Positions 59,001 to 64,000 of a stretch of 64,000 nucleotides of DNA are shown piece by piece. The stretch comes from Sacculina carcini (lineage: Eukaryota; Arthropoda; Thecostraca; Sacculinidae), in NCBI GenBank assembly GCA_916048095.2, contig OU696572.1, forward strand, positions 10,711,376 through 10,775,375, in the 5' to 3' direction. The position numbers and the translations under genes are program-made. How positions within the stretch are numbered: position 1 is the stretch's first letter; each line of letters starts with the position of its first letter. The notes beneath the pieces are model-generated. The model had not been told where the DNA came from. It saw nothing but the letters and a program-made list of their open reading frames with translations, and did no database searches.

Positions 59001-60384
59001 CTGTATACGCATGCAATGTCGTCACGCGTCAACTCCACTCCAATATCGCGAGCAACTTCAATCACATTCCTTTCCATTGCTTCCTCCGTCTCATTTTCTT
59101 TCTCTTCCAATCCAGTCAGTCTGAGATCATCTTTTTTTGAGAGCTGCTCAAGCATGTCATTTTGATGCTCGATGATTCTCTCCAGATTTGTAATCTTTGA
59201 CGAGTTCTCATATATTTTTTCTGTCATTGGCTTAACTGTTGCCTCAACAGCCGTTGTAACCGCTGCCGTGATGACCTGTATCATCGCCGGTAGAATAGTT
59301 GAGAGCACATCTCTGGCCGCCTTTGAGAAACCTCTGCCTCCTTCCAGTCCTCCGTCCTCACTCATATTGTCCACAATCGATCTCACAGTAGTATCCACTA
59401 GTTCAGTTAGGTTAGATTTCCCGCTCATGTCGCAAAGTATTCACAACACAATCAAGGTCACTGGTTCACACGGGCTCACAATCACCGAATCACACGTCCG
59501 CACTGTATCAGGTCACAAACACAACTCTGTGTATCTGTGTGTGTGTTAGTTTATAACAGATATGTATGTATCTGTGTGTGTGTTAGTTTATAACAGAAGT
59601 CGATTGACCGTGCTATTGGTATTAATGATTGTGCTTCATATTATTTGCGATAGGCCTGTGCGATGTAGGTAGGTGTATATAGGTGTTCCTTTTTTGTATG
59701 TATTATTTAGTGTTTTTTGATAGTGTGTTTGGTCCTAGCAGTGTATTCATGTTCATTGCGCATATGGCTCGTTTTCTAAGACTCCGCCTGTAATGATGTC
59801 CGTGTGTGATGATGTCTGTGAGTGTAATAGTAACATTAATAGTAATGTATTGCCACAACAAAAACAAGATAATAATTATTAACCAGTGCAGTAGCATAGT
59901 CTGTCAAGCCAATTTTTGGCTTCTTAACAGACAAACAAAGTACACATTGTGCGAGAAACTTAGCAAAAAACCTTCAAACTAGAAAAACTTGAAAAATTAT
60001 TACATTAAATACTTATAACATTACAACAATAAGATATATAACAACTATACAACTAATATATATACAATAAGATGTATACCAACTCATAACGTTAACAAAA
60101 CGTGTGTGTGTGTGTGTGTTTGGAACCGTGCTCCTACAGAGATTTCGCCGTCAATGCTTGCCGTGTGTTCGAATTTCCCTCATGCAAACGACGCAGATGC
60201 CTGGTTTTCTATCCGCGTTCAAAATCTCTCAGTGTGGATCTACGAAGTGTACAGACACTGCTTCGACTACGGTACATACACACACACACACTTAGATGTT
60301 GAGTATATGAAGGGTATATATATTACCCTCAATGAATTTGCTGGGAACGACTTAGGGAACAAACTTCTGGAAGTTTTGGACTAA
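41653..60384 (+). CDS. Unrecognised ~244-residue protein encoded by a microexon chain
   Basis: Ten plus-strand exons chain in a single reading phase: 41653-41719 (tentative start), 42805-42828, 43629-43679, 47427-47465, 48214-48234, 48884-48916, 50030-50062, 51544-51582, 53559-53741 and 60140-60384. All nine introns are phase 1. The seven internal exons from 42805 to 51582 are 21-51 nt, all multiples of three. The N-terminal half is basic and rich in Ser/Pro/Thr-Pro (RLDSPLVSSIMMTPQ, HSPKLIPKNG, RTPKSILKSP) and includes RRRKHVKFGDD, whose KHVKF fits the RVxF motif for protein phosphatase 1 docking. The C-terminal two exons give a predicted helical domain (LDIFESRLFRASDLDEG, SFVLALLFDNCYRN, DADAWFSIRVQNLSVWIYE, LNEFAGNDLGNKLLEVLD). 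I do not recognise the family; a nuclear or cell-cycle adaptor is a guess from the Ser/Thr-Pro sites and RVxF. Confidence 0.65.
42640..42700. repeat. Degenerate TTAGG-like array
   Basis: GGTTAGGTTAGGTTTAG-type units with variants (GGCTAGGTTTAGCT) over about 55 bases. It resembles the arthropod-type telomere unit TTAGG but is short and imperfect. It lies in an intron of the microexon gene. Confidence 0.7.
42805..42828 (+). CDS. Microexon, 24 nt
   Basis: TTGTGTGCAG|GT ... GAAGATG|GTAAGC. Encodes ISQERED with split codons on both sides. The 3' splice site follows a (TG)n tract at 42759-42800. Confidence 0.7.
43629..43679 (+). CDS. Microexon, 51 nt
   Basis: TCTCACGCAG|AT ... CCACAAG|GTATAT. Encodes KRLDSPLVSSIMMTPQ plus split codons. 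This is the only one of its three frames that stays open. Confidence 0.75.
44330..44590 (-). mobile_element. LINE/SINE 3'-end fragment with (CAA)n tail
   Basis: Read on the minus strand, it contains GGATGAGCTATCTGATAGCC-type sequence, GCGCTATAGCAAATACACG and a GTT-rich tail. The same modules occur in plus orientation at 54700-54900. The tail type is typical of LINE-mobilised repeats. Confidence 0.72.
44910..45176. mobile_element. hAT-type MITE (CAGTGGTTCCCAAAC)
   Basis: Ends CAGTGGTTCCCAAACTATC and CTAGTTTGGGAACCCCTG, flanked by ATCTAGCT and ATCTAGAT (7/8). 267 bp, noncoding. Confidence 0.9.
45309..45618 (+). mobile_element. tRNA-derived SINE, copy C
   Basis: Plus-strand copy: CTCCGTGGTGTAGTTGTTAGC head, CCCGCC...GCGGG stem and TTCGAAACCCGG B box, then the shared body (CCCCTGTCCACCCAGC, ATCAGTCATGTGTTGTGCC, CTGTGTGTTCATAAGCTTCG). 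It lies in an intron of the plus-strand microexon gene. Confidence 0.92.
46215..46445 (+). mobile_element. LINE C-terminal fragment
   Basis: A frame ending at TAA 46440-46442 encodes HNHNTRKSNSLLE and YAPRLFNQLPSHIATAI plus FSSKLCEHLL. This is the characteristic last segment of CR1/jockey-type LINE proteins (NTR...LFN.LP..I). It is 5'-truncated, and a noncoding tail follows. Confidence 0.8.
46895..47059. repeat. Interrupted (CA)n microsatellite, ~165 bases
   Basis: CA array with TACA and AAAC interruptions, in an intron of the microexon gene. Confidence 0.97.
47427..47465 (+). CDS. Microexon, 39 nt
   Basis: CTTTTCCAG|CC ... GAGCGAG|GTGAGC, with strong splice sites. Encodes TGRIRNSKKPER, a basic stretch. 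Confidence 0.78.
48214..48234 (+). CDS. Microexon, 21 nt
   Basis: CCTCATTTCAG|CA ... ATCGAAT|GTAAGT. Encodes NVRDIE and split codons. It is the shortest exon in the gene, and the near-consensus donor supports it. Confidence 0.72.
48580..48844. mobile_element. hAT-type short element
   Basis: Ends CAGTGATCCGTAACC and GTTCCCGATCACTG form an inverted pair. The interior is related to 26956-27195. It ends 39 bases before a microexon, so it lies right at a 3' splice region. Confidence 0.78.
48884..48916 (+). CDS. Microexon, 33 nt
   Basis: TTCTGCCTAG|TT ... AATGGAG|GTGAGT. Encodes HSPKLIPKNG, including a Ser-Pro site. Confidence 0.75.
49650..49862 (-). mobile_element. GGATCC-family hAT-type MITE, copy 6 (left end lost)
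   Basis: The right end CTGGATCCGCCGGTG and the reversed core TATGAGGAGTTGATGG are clear. The left terminus cannot be recognised, so the copy appears truncated near 49,650. Confidence 0.75.
50030..50062 (+). CDS. Microexon, 33 nt
   Basis: TTCTTCACAG|AA ... AGTCCAG|GTAATT. Encodes RTPKSILKSP. TPKSILK-type motifs occur in several chromosome-associated proteins, which is suggestive only. Confidence 0.78.
50474..50555. repeat. Three tandem 26-base units
   Basis: CGTGAGTAATCCTTCTAGTA-type units repeat three times in the intron between two microexons. Confidence 0.88.
51146..51452. mobile_element. hAT-type MITE (CAGAGGTTCCCAGCC)
   Basis: Ends CAGAGGTTCCCAGCCGGTGG and GGTTGGGAGCCCCTG. It contains the paired tracts GGGTCGTGACCCCC and GGGGGTCATGCAACCC. 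It lies 91 bases upstream of a microexon. Confidence 0.85.
51544..51582 (+). CDS. Microexon, 39 nt, RVxF-like motif
   Basis: TGTTTTTCCAG|CG ... GATGACG|GTAAGA, with strong splice sites. Encodes FRRRKHVKFGDD. KHVKF matches the PP1-docking pattern [RK]-x-[VI]-x-F. Confidence 0.8.
52767..53035 (+). mobile_element. GGATCC-family hAT-type MITE, copy 7 (right end decayed)
   Basis: Left end CACTGGCGGATCCAGG and core CATCAACTCCTCATAACC are clear. The right terminus has diverged beyond recognition near 53,030. Confidence 0.75.
53559..53741 (+). CDS. Microexon gene: penultimate exon
   Basis: GTGTTGCCAG|AT ... CAGTCAG|GTAGCA, 60 codons. It starts EIKRKAQGMYCQTLRPIIST and continues to FVLALLFDNCYRNQS. 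It looks like a globular helical segment. The acceptor region is a (TGTTGG)n/TG tract at 53426-53555. Confidence 0.82.
53907..54246. mobile_element. Inverted-repeat element (ACCGTAAAGCCTCTATT)
   Basis: Ends TACCGTAAAGCCTCTATTC and AAATAGAGGCTGTATG. Interior AAAAATAGAACGG motifs are shared with 21608-21972. Confidence 0.68.
54690..54905 (+). mobile_element. LINE/SINE 3'-end fragment with (GTT)n tail
   Basis: Contains GGCGGATGAGCTATCTGATAG, GTGCGCTATATTGAATATAT and a (TGT)n tail at 54870-54899. It is homologous in reverse to 44330-44590. Confidence 0.75.
55166..58612 (-). CDS. LINE ORF2: endonuclease-reverse transcriptase
   Basis: 1148 residues. Residues 1-270 form an apurinic-like endonuclease (LSLNVCGLRSK, LTETKC, CGDFNAHTG, TVDYIMG, and SDVHCGV where SDH is usual). 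The central part is a non-LTR reverse transcriptase (GYSTLDHIFLLKN, FVDYQKAFDTVWR, GIRQGENLSPLLFALY, MYADDTVIL). The C-terminus has a Cys/His knuckle (CDLCNNNRIGDEYHMMIQC: C-x2-C-x8-H-x4-C). It nicks DNA and copies the element RNA by target-primed reverse transcription. The catalytic YADD is intact. The clade is not certain; the structure resembles the I/Tx1/RTE-X-like groups common in marine invertebrates. Confidence 0.95.
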   Translation of the reverse strand: MVTLKILSLNVCGLRSKLLVEEFADTVKEYDVICLTETKCDDTDMENVGNVMSTIGYDIFYKNRWKVSRSKSGGIMIAIKHKLQISWKQCRHDYETILTICTQDPMKTSSEDLYISCMYIPPSHSRYGKVNHFDELDDFLLSNADCRHIICGDFNAHTGVRSDIADCGSDNEYQIDIEETMKAHNISVERFNEDQNADRSYYGKKLLEICKNNRVIILNGRVDDDYGVGKATTTFKTTVDYIMGTYHILDMISGFRVLDFDPLISDVHCGVTVSINVKWKIKTSTDDQYQNSESNTNELENVRPGRWTADKVEMYRQNVCAESVNNTFANMSSLTIDEINNSIQKLLLEPARKTFPVKSMKKHTKQSNGACIYGYDDRCLIQRKKYHSAKNRHNKLKTNDTLEQLKLMSRKYKQEIYRVKEQRSIQIVSRLRNAEKENPKDYWRILRNSRPKEECAVSLMEFYEHFKDLLTGETLGDDYHDDVHSHIADDYENSFLDERITPEEVIACINKLKNGKSPGIDNITNEYIKNTKDIFCSLYAGFFNKILDDGVFPSYWSTGIIIPIYKNKGNISNPNNYRGITLLSCLGKLFTSIINDRLCKYAEECALIGETQTGFRRGYSTLDHIFLLKNVIEIFKRKKKKLFCLFVDYQKAFDTVWRNGLWYKLVQANVKGKIFNIVRSMYKNVESCVSLDKGLSKCFRVNMGIRQGENLSPLLFALYVRDMEDKLLEDGCTFIEFDDEMLDRCLKVMILMYADDTVILSEDEQQMKKAMSSLQDYCDRWKLKINTNKTKIVVFSKAKTQPDWLDFRLNGETIEVVDEYKYLGMIFNYNGKFRKGQLDLTERATKAMYSVIGTIRKHSLPVDIQLQMYKSMIMPILTYGCEVWASEAIREIELLQTKFLKHILFVHKRACNDMVYGETGIYPIEIYIKSMAFNYWIRIISGKNTKLSYIMYNCLLKMFNDGTYVAPWLLYIRNICNECGLCSLWTLQNIHNPVRTMHMVKRKLKDIWINQWYSNMASKTLCCNYRLYKTTYELEDYLIKLNKQDRIYLTKIRTGNHRLAVTRGRYSGTPRHERYCDLCNNNRIGDEYHMMIQCQNPTIVQLRTKYIPEKYWQVEAQYKFVKLMKCKNIDVMKNLAKFVDECLKMCVA
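58661..59428 (-). CDS. LINE ORF1: RNA-binding chaperone-like protein
   Basis: 255 residues. An N-terminal acidic/Ala-rich part is followed by a coiled coil (ITNLERIIEHQNDMLEQL, then EEKENETEEAMERN). A C-terminal fold follows, resembling L1-type ORF1 (DIACVYRAGRR, RPVIVRICRPKKRVQIL, KKIYVNEELTPARVAMM, GKLVIWYTNRKSPVVV). In L1 elements such proteins coat the RNA as trimers, and that role here is inferred. It stops 48 bases before ORF2, so reinitiation or a separate start is needed. Confidence 0.88.
   Translation of the reverse strand: MSGKSNLTELVDTTVRSIVDNMSEDGGLEGGRGFSKAARDVLSTILPAMIQVITAAVTTAVEATVKPMTEKIYENSSKITNLERIIEHQNDMLEQLSKKDDLRLTGLEEKENETEEAMERNVIEVARDIGVELTRDDIACVYRAGRRKPGANTNRPVIVRICRPKKRVQILRNKKQLKLKNKKIYVNEELTPARVAMMRAIKKKDNVQNVSTHDGKLVIWYTNRKSPVVVNGLADLHKVDVTYDELEAAKTYRSQ
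60140..60384 (+). CDS. Microexon gene: terminal exon
   Basis: TCCTACAG|AG, then 80 residues and TAA. It completes a Glu codon from the previous exon. It encodes ISPSMLAVCSNFPH, AWFSIRVQNLSVWIYEVYR, then a short ACACAC stretch read as TYTHTH, then DVEYMKGIYITLNEF and LGNKLLEVLD. The CA stretch looks like a mini-intron (GTACAT...CTTAG) but would be under 30 bases, so read-through is preferred. Confidence 0.78.
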
Positions 60385-61201
60385 TTTGGGTGTGCTGAAT
60401 TCAAATCTGTTCTTACATTTTCTCCATGACATCAGATTTTTTCACTGTAGGTATCTTATCTTCACGAATTTCACGGAATAACTGGTACAGTAGAGCTACA
60501 ACAACGCATTTGGTGGAAAAATTAATGACCTCAACGACAGAATGTGGTCTAAGCAGAATCTGAGAATAAGCATGTCATCAATGATTCTCTAGTGCAGAGG
60601 TTCTCAACCTTACTGATGGTTCTACACCCCCAATGAATTGTTGAATATGGTCCCATACCCACGATTTACTTGACTGTTCAAATAATTAACACCAATCCTA
60701 TTATTTGCCAGTATGTCGTCCAGATCCACGAGTATTTCAATCGCTTGAATTTACTGTACTAGACACACATTACTAGGAAATAACATGTTCATTGATAATG
60801 TTATTATTCATAAGCCGTTGTTAATTTATACCATCAGTACCCAGAAATATATTTCCATACCCCCGGTCTTTTGTTCCCACACCCCAAGGGGTATTGATAC
60901 CCCTGGTTAAGAACCCCTGACATAGTGGATACAAGTATAATTGTCCTTCCTTCCTTACACATACAAATTGGATTGATGAAACGGATTGTCAGCGCTCTTG
61001 ATCAAAGTAGATAATGTTTCACATATATTTGTTCAGCTTTTCCTGGTCTTAGTGAAGAGAAGAAAAATGCTGAAGTATTTTATGAACTTCAATCATTCAT
61101 CACTTTGCAGCTTCACATGATTCTCTCAGAAAAATTTAATCAACCCAGAAAAATATTCAGCTGTGCAGCGTTCTTTCTTGGACGCCACGATTTTGTGCTG
61201 C
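60385..61201. other. Spacer between the microexon gene and the LTR element
   Basis: Contains the hAT-type MITE at 60595-60919 and otherwise AT-rich sequence. The 3' UTR of the microexon gene should begin here. I see no clear AATAAA close to the stop. Confidence 0.5.
60595..60919. mobile_element. hAT-type MITE (CAGAGGTTCTCAACC)
   Basis: Ends CAGAGGTTCTCAACCTTACTG and GGTTAAGAACCCCTG, with flanks CTCTAGTG and ACATAGTG (5/8). Noncoding. Confidence 0.85.
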
Positions 61202-61490
61202 TGTAGCGACTGCGCCGCGTTCGCGACTGCGCCGTGTGTTTGATTATTACATTGTTATTTTATCTGTGTACCATATAGTTTATTTCATCATATCTTCTTA
61301 TGTGTGTCTCATGTTTGATTGTAAATATCATGCCACAAATCTTGGCATGCATATTGTGTGACACTGTCACTGTGCTCGATACCCCGCGTTTTCCTTCTTC
61401 TTGCTGGCGCGCTCGTAGCATACACATCGTGTCTTCTCGCTCTCGTGTGATATTAAACTTGCATCAATTCCTAGTGTTTTCCACGCTAAA
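61202..61490 (+). repeat. 5' LTR of CsRn1-like Ty3/gypsy element
   Basis: Starts TGTAGCG and ends CGCTAAA, an inverted pair with one mismatch. It is followed one base later by a primer binding site. It contains GATATTAAAC near 61,448-61,457, a possible poly(A) or TATA-like signal. The length is about 289 bases. The 3' LTR lies outside the window, so the boundaries rest on the termini and the primer site alone. Confidence 0.82.
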
Positions 61491-61491
61491 C

Positions 61492-61510
61492 TGGTGAACC
61501 CGACGTGATT
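61492..61510 (+). promoter_or_regulatory. Primer binding site complementary to tRNA-Trp
   Basis: TGGTGAACCCGACGTGATT matches the complement of the tRNA-Trp 3' end (TGGTGACCCCGACGTGATT as I know it) at all but one base. tRNA-Trp priming is characteristic of CsRn1-clade elements. Confidence 0.85.
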
Positions 61511-61544
61511 TTGTTTTAGTTTTTGTTTTTTGATTTCGTGAGTC

Positions 61545-62423
61545 ATGCCCAACGACACCGCCGCTTTCCCGCACTTAACAGACGGCGAGCCAGTGAAACG
61601 CGAAGATGAAGGCGACAACGGCCGACCTGCCACATCATTCCGGCTGCCGCCTTTCTCGCCCGAGGAGCCAGAACTCTGGCTCACACAGGTGAGCTGCGCG
61701 TTTGCCGTTTCGGGAATCACTTCACCCGTCAGGCAGTTCCAGTTCTTAGTGGCCAATCTGCCGATGGATGTGGCCACAGAGCTGAAAGACGTCATCAGGG
61801 GGCCGCCGAATTTTCAACTTTTGTGCGAGAAGCTGACGACGCGCATGGCGCAGTCACGAGCGGCCCGGCTGGACGCCATGCTGCGGCACCAGCATCTGGG
61901 CGACCAGAATCCGTCGCAGCTGCTCCGCCGCATGCGAGGGGAGCTCGAAGGGGCCGGTAGCTCTTCTGTCGACACCGGGCTACTTCGAACCCTGTTTCTA
62001 CAGCGGCTGCCCAACAACGTCAAGGCGGCAATCTCTTTGCTGCCGGACACGACGTCACTCAGCGAGCTGGCGGCCGCCGCCGACCGCTTCATGGACGCCA
62101 CACGCGCCGACCAGCCGCTGGTGTCCGTAGCGGCGGTGCAGTCGACGCACGAGGCAGCCCGCGGTAGCGCCAGAGCGGATCCGGCTGTGCAGCAGCTGCT
62201 CGCCGCCGTTACAGAGCTGACCGCAGCTGTGCGTGAGATGACGACGGCACGCGCACGAGAGCCGGCACCAGGAGCGTATCGTCGACAGCGCAGCCGCTCC
62301 AGAACGCGCTCACCGCCACGCACCGACGAAGCCGACGCCGGTATGTGCTATTACCATCGTGCGTTCGGCCGCGACGCCATCAACTGCCGCGCGCCGTGCA
62401 GCTTCCGGCCGACTTTAAACTAG
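61545..62423 (+). CDS. gag: Gag of CsRn1-like Ty3/gypsy retrotransposon
   Basis: 292 residues from ATG 55 bases after the LTR. A capsid-like part includes PPFSPEEPELWLTQV and LPMDVATELKDVI, then FLQRLPNNVKAAI and LSELAAAADRFMD. A basic Arg/Ser-rich stretch (YRRQRSRSRTRSPPR) follows, with an atypical Cys/His box CYYHRAFGRDAINCRAPC (C-x3-H-x9-C-x3-C), not the usual CCHC. This CHCC-type box is known from CsRn1-like elements. Gag forms the virus-like particle and packages element RNA. It ends at TAG directly after the slippery heptamer TTTAAAC. Confidence 0.93.
   Translation: MPNDTAAFPHLTDGEPVKREDEGDNGRPATSFRLPPFSPEEPELWLTQVSCAFAVSGITSPVRQFQFLVANLPMDVATELKDVIRGPPNFQLLCEKLTTRMAQSRAARLDAMLRHQHLGDQNPSQLLRRMRGELEGAGSSSVDTGLLRTLFLQRLPNNVKAAISLLPDTTSLSELAAAADRFMDATRADQPLVSVAAVQSTHEAARGSARADPAVQQLLAAVTELTAAVREMTTARAREPAPGAYRRQRSRSRTRSPPRTDEADAGMCYYHRAFGRDAINCRAPCSFRPTLN
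62414..62423 (+). promoter_or_regulatory. -1 ribosomal frameshift site at the gag/pol junction
   Basis: T TTA AAC TAG in the gag frame is a canonical X-XXY-YYZ slippery heptamer abutting the gag stop. The pol frame is exactly -1 relative to gag and open across this point (DFKLAALGQ), so slippage here would link gag to pol. I did not establish a downstream pseudoknot; the following sequence is GC-rich. Confidence 0.85.
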
Positions 62424-64000
62424 CCGCGCTGGGGCAAGTAGCGCCCGTCTCAGCGACACAACCACAGCCGCTGTTGTTCGTCACCGACCTGACCTCCGGC
62501 CAGAGTCTGTTGGTGGACACCGGCGCCCAGGTCAGTGTGTGGCCGCGCAGCAGATTGCAACAGTCAGCCGTGGAGAGCTCCGACAGCACACCGCGGCTGC
62601 GTGCGGCGGACGGTCGACCGATCACCGCTCACGGAACGTACCGCGCCACACTGCGTCTCGCCGGCATGTCGGCCGTCACGTACAAGTGGTGCTTCGTCGT
62701 CGCCGACACTCCGACGGCCATCCTGGGTGCCGACTTCCTCGCCAACTTCCGGCTCTCCATCGACATGGCGCAGCGGCAGCTCAGTGACGGCTCGTCTGTC
62801 GCATTTTCGACGCCACATCCGGCCATAGCGGCGGCGTGTGGTATCATGAGTGTGAACCCCATGAACTGGGAGCACGTACTGCAGGAGTTCCCGACGATCA
62901 CCGCACAGCCCGACTTCAACCGGCCGCCGGTACACAACACGGTGCACCGCATCCCGACACAGGGACAGCCGGTGTACGGCCGCGTCCGTCGCCTCGCACC
63001 GGAAAAACTCGCGGCAGTGCGGCGAGAGTTTGACAGACTGCTATCGCTGGGCATCGTCCGACGCTCGTCCAGCGCATGGTCGAGCCCGCTTCACGTGGTT
63101 CCCAAGGCGGACGGTGGTCTGCGAGTGTGCGGCGACTACCGCGCACTCAACGCCATCACCAAACCCGACCGGTACCCGGTGCCGTTTCTGCACGACAGCG
63201 TCGCCCAACTCGCCGGCTCCACCGTTTTTTCGCGGCTCGACATTGTGCGCGCATATCACCACATACCTGTCGCAGAAGAGGACGTGCCGAAGACCGCCGT
63301 GGTGACGCCGTTCGGCCTCTTTGAGTTTCGCAGGCTGTGCTTTGGCCTGCGGTCTGCCGCACAAACGTTCCAGCGTTTCCTGGACGAGGCACTTCGGGGC
63401 GTCGACGGCTGTTTTGCGTATGTAGACGACATACTCGTGGCCAGCAAGTCGGTGGACGAGCACGAGCGACATCTGCGCGCTGTTTTGCAGCGACTCAACG
63501 ACATCGGAGTGCAGCTCAACGTCGGCAAATGTGTCGTGGGCGTGTCGGAGCTAGACTTCCTCGGACACCATCTGTCTCACGCCGGGGTGGCGCCCACGGC
63601 CAAGAAAGCGGCCGAGGTACAGAGCTTTCCCGAGCCGGCCACACAGGCGCAGCTACGCCGTTTCATCGGGATGGTAACGTTCTACCACCGGCTGATACCG
63701 CAGGCATCCCAACTGCTCGCCCCACTACACGCGCTAATCGACACGAGGACGAAGCGCTCACAGAAGCCGGTCACATGGACGCCGGACGCCCGAGATGCTT
63801 TCTCCCGGGCCAAACGAGCACTCACCGACATCGTGCAGCTGGCCTTCCCGGTCACCGGGGCCCCACTGAGCGTGCAGGTAGACGCGTCCGCCACAGGAGT
63901 CGGTGGTGTACTGAACCAGTACGTCGACGGAGTCTGGAGGCCACTGAGCTTCCACTCGCGACAACTGACACCGACCGAGAGGCGCTACAGCACGTTCGGC
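62420..64000 (+). CDS. pol: Pol (protease, reverse transcriptase, RNase H start), partial
   Basis: Open in the -1 frame to the window end. The aspartic protease motif is LLVDTGAQVSVW (DTG at 62516-62524), with AILGADFL as the second protease signature. Reverse transcriptase follows: VVPKADGGLRVCGDYRALN, FSRLDIVRAYHHIPV, FGLFEFRRLCFGL, and the catalytic YVDD at 63419-63430, then LDFLGHHLS. RNase H begins with LSVQVDASATGVGGVL, first catalytic Asp at 63881, and RYSTFG at the edge. Integrase and the 3' LTR lie beyond the window. No stops or shifts are seen, so the copy looks young. Confidence 0.93.

Larger units (their letters stand above)
54960..59650 (-). mobile_element. Two-ORF LINE with open frames, antisense in an intron
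   Basis: On the minus strand, in order: a 5' region from about 59,650 (boundary uncertain; a roughly 43-base tandem duplication at 59,527-59,600), ORF1 (58661-59428), a 48-base gap, ORF2 (55166-58612), then about 200 bases of 3' UTR. The 3' UTR has a GGAGC-AGC-GCTCC hairpin and ends in a (TTTC)n tail at 54960-54977. No stop or frameshift interrupts either ORF, which suggests a recent insertion. It fills most of the last intron of the plus-strand microexon gene. Confidence 0.9.

Noticed and set aside
55262..59549. Plus-strand open frames across the LINE
   Set aside because: They are antisense shadows of ORF1 and ORF2 with no conserved motifs.
60469..60580. Candidate exon after TTTTCACTGTAG
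   Set aside because: The preceding exon reads to its own stop with protein-like sequence. No donor or homology supports a further exon.

Overview
The window is animal nuclear DNA, most likely from an invertebrate bilaterian; the species cannot be named from sequence alone. The support is intron-split genes with GT-AG junctions and metazoan proteins (a Dbl/DBS-type RhoGEF and ribosomal protein uS10), dense (CA)n/(TG)n microsatellites, tRNA-derived SINEs, LINEs, many hAT-type short elements with 8-bp target duplications, and a Ty3/gypsy LTR element of CsRn1 type. Exon ends below were set by hand from splice sites and reading phase. In all four host genes the coding exons join without a phase conflict.

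Layout. (1) 326-13981, minus strand: nine exons of an MCF2L/DBS-like Rho guanine nucleotide exchange factor (Sec14 domain then spectrin-like region). The DH-PH catalytic part lies off the left edge and the N-terminus was not found. (2) About 14-23.6 kb: no convincing gene; a minisatellite, hAT-type elements and microsatellites. (3) 23609-27625, minus strand: a three-exon gene for a 786-residue protein with a His tract, Ser/Ala-rich linkers and a conserved Cys/basic module also known from transposon-associated metazoan proteins. (4) 31506-34174, minus strand: a complete four-exon RPS20 gene (119 residues), with a hAT-type element filling most of its last intron and a LINE fragment in its first. 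(5) 34.6-40.3 kb: nested hAT-type elements, two very long CA arrays, a CR1/L2-like LINE fragment and a hAT transposase relic. (6) About 41653-60384, plus strand: an unrecognised gene made mostly of tiny exons (21-51 nt), all introns phase 1, ending in two larger exons. A two-ORF LINE with open frames sits antisense in its last intron (about 54960-59650). (7) 61202-64000: 5' LTR, primer binding site, gag and partial pol of a CsRn1-like Ty3/gypsy element that runs off the right edge, with a TTTAAAC slippery site ending at the gag stop codon.

The host genes appear functionally unrelated. What unites the window is repeat ecology: TG tracts on the sense strand lie just upstream of at least eight of the 23 assigned 3' splice sites, and several introns are largely transposon.
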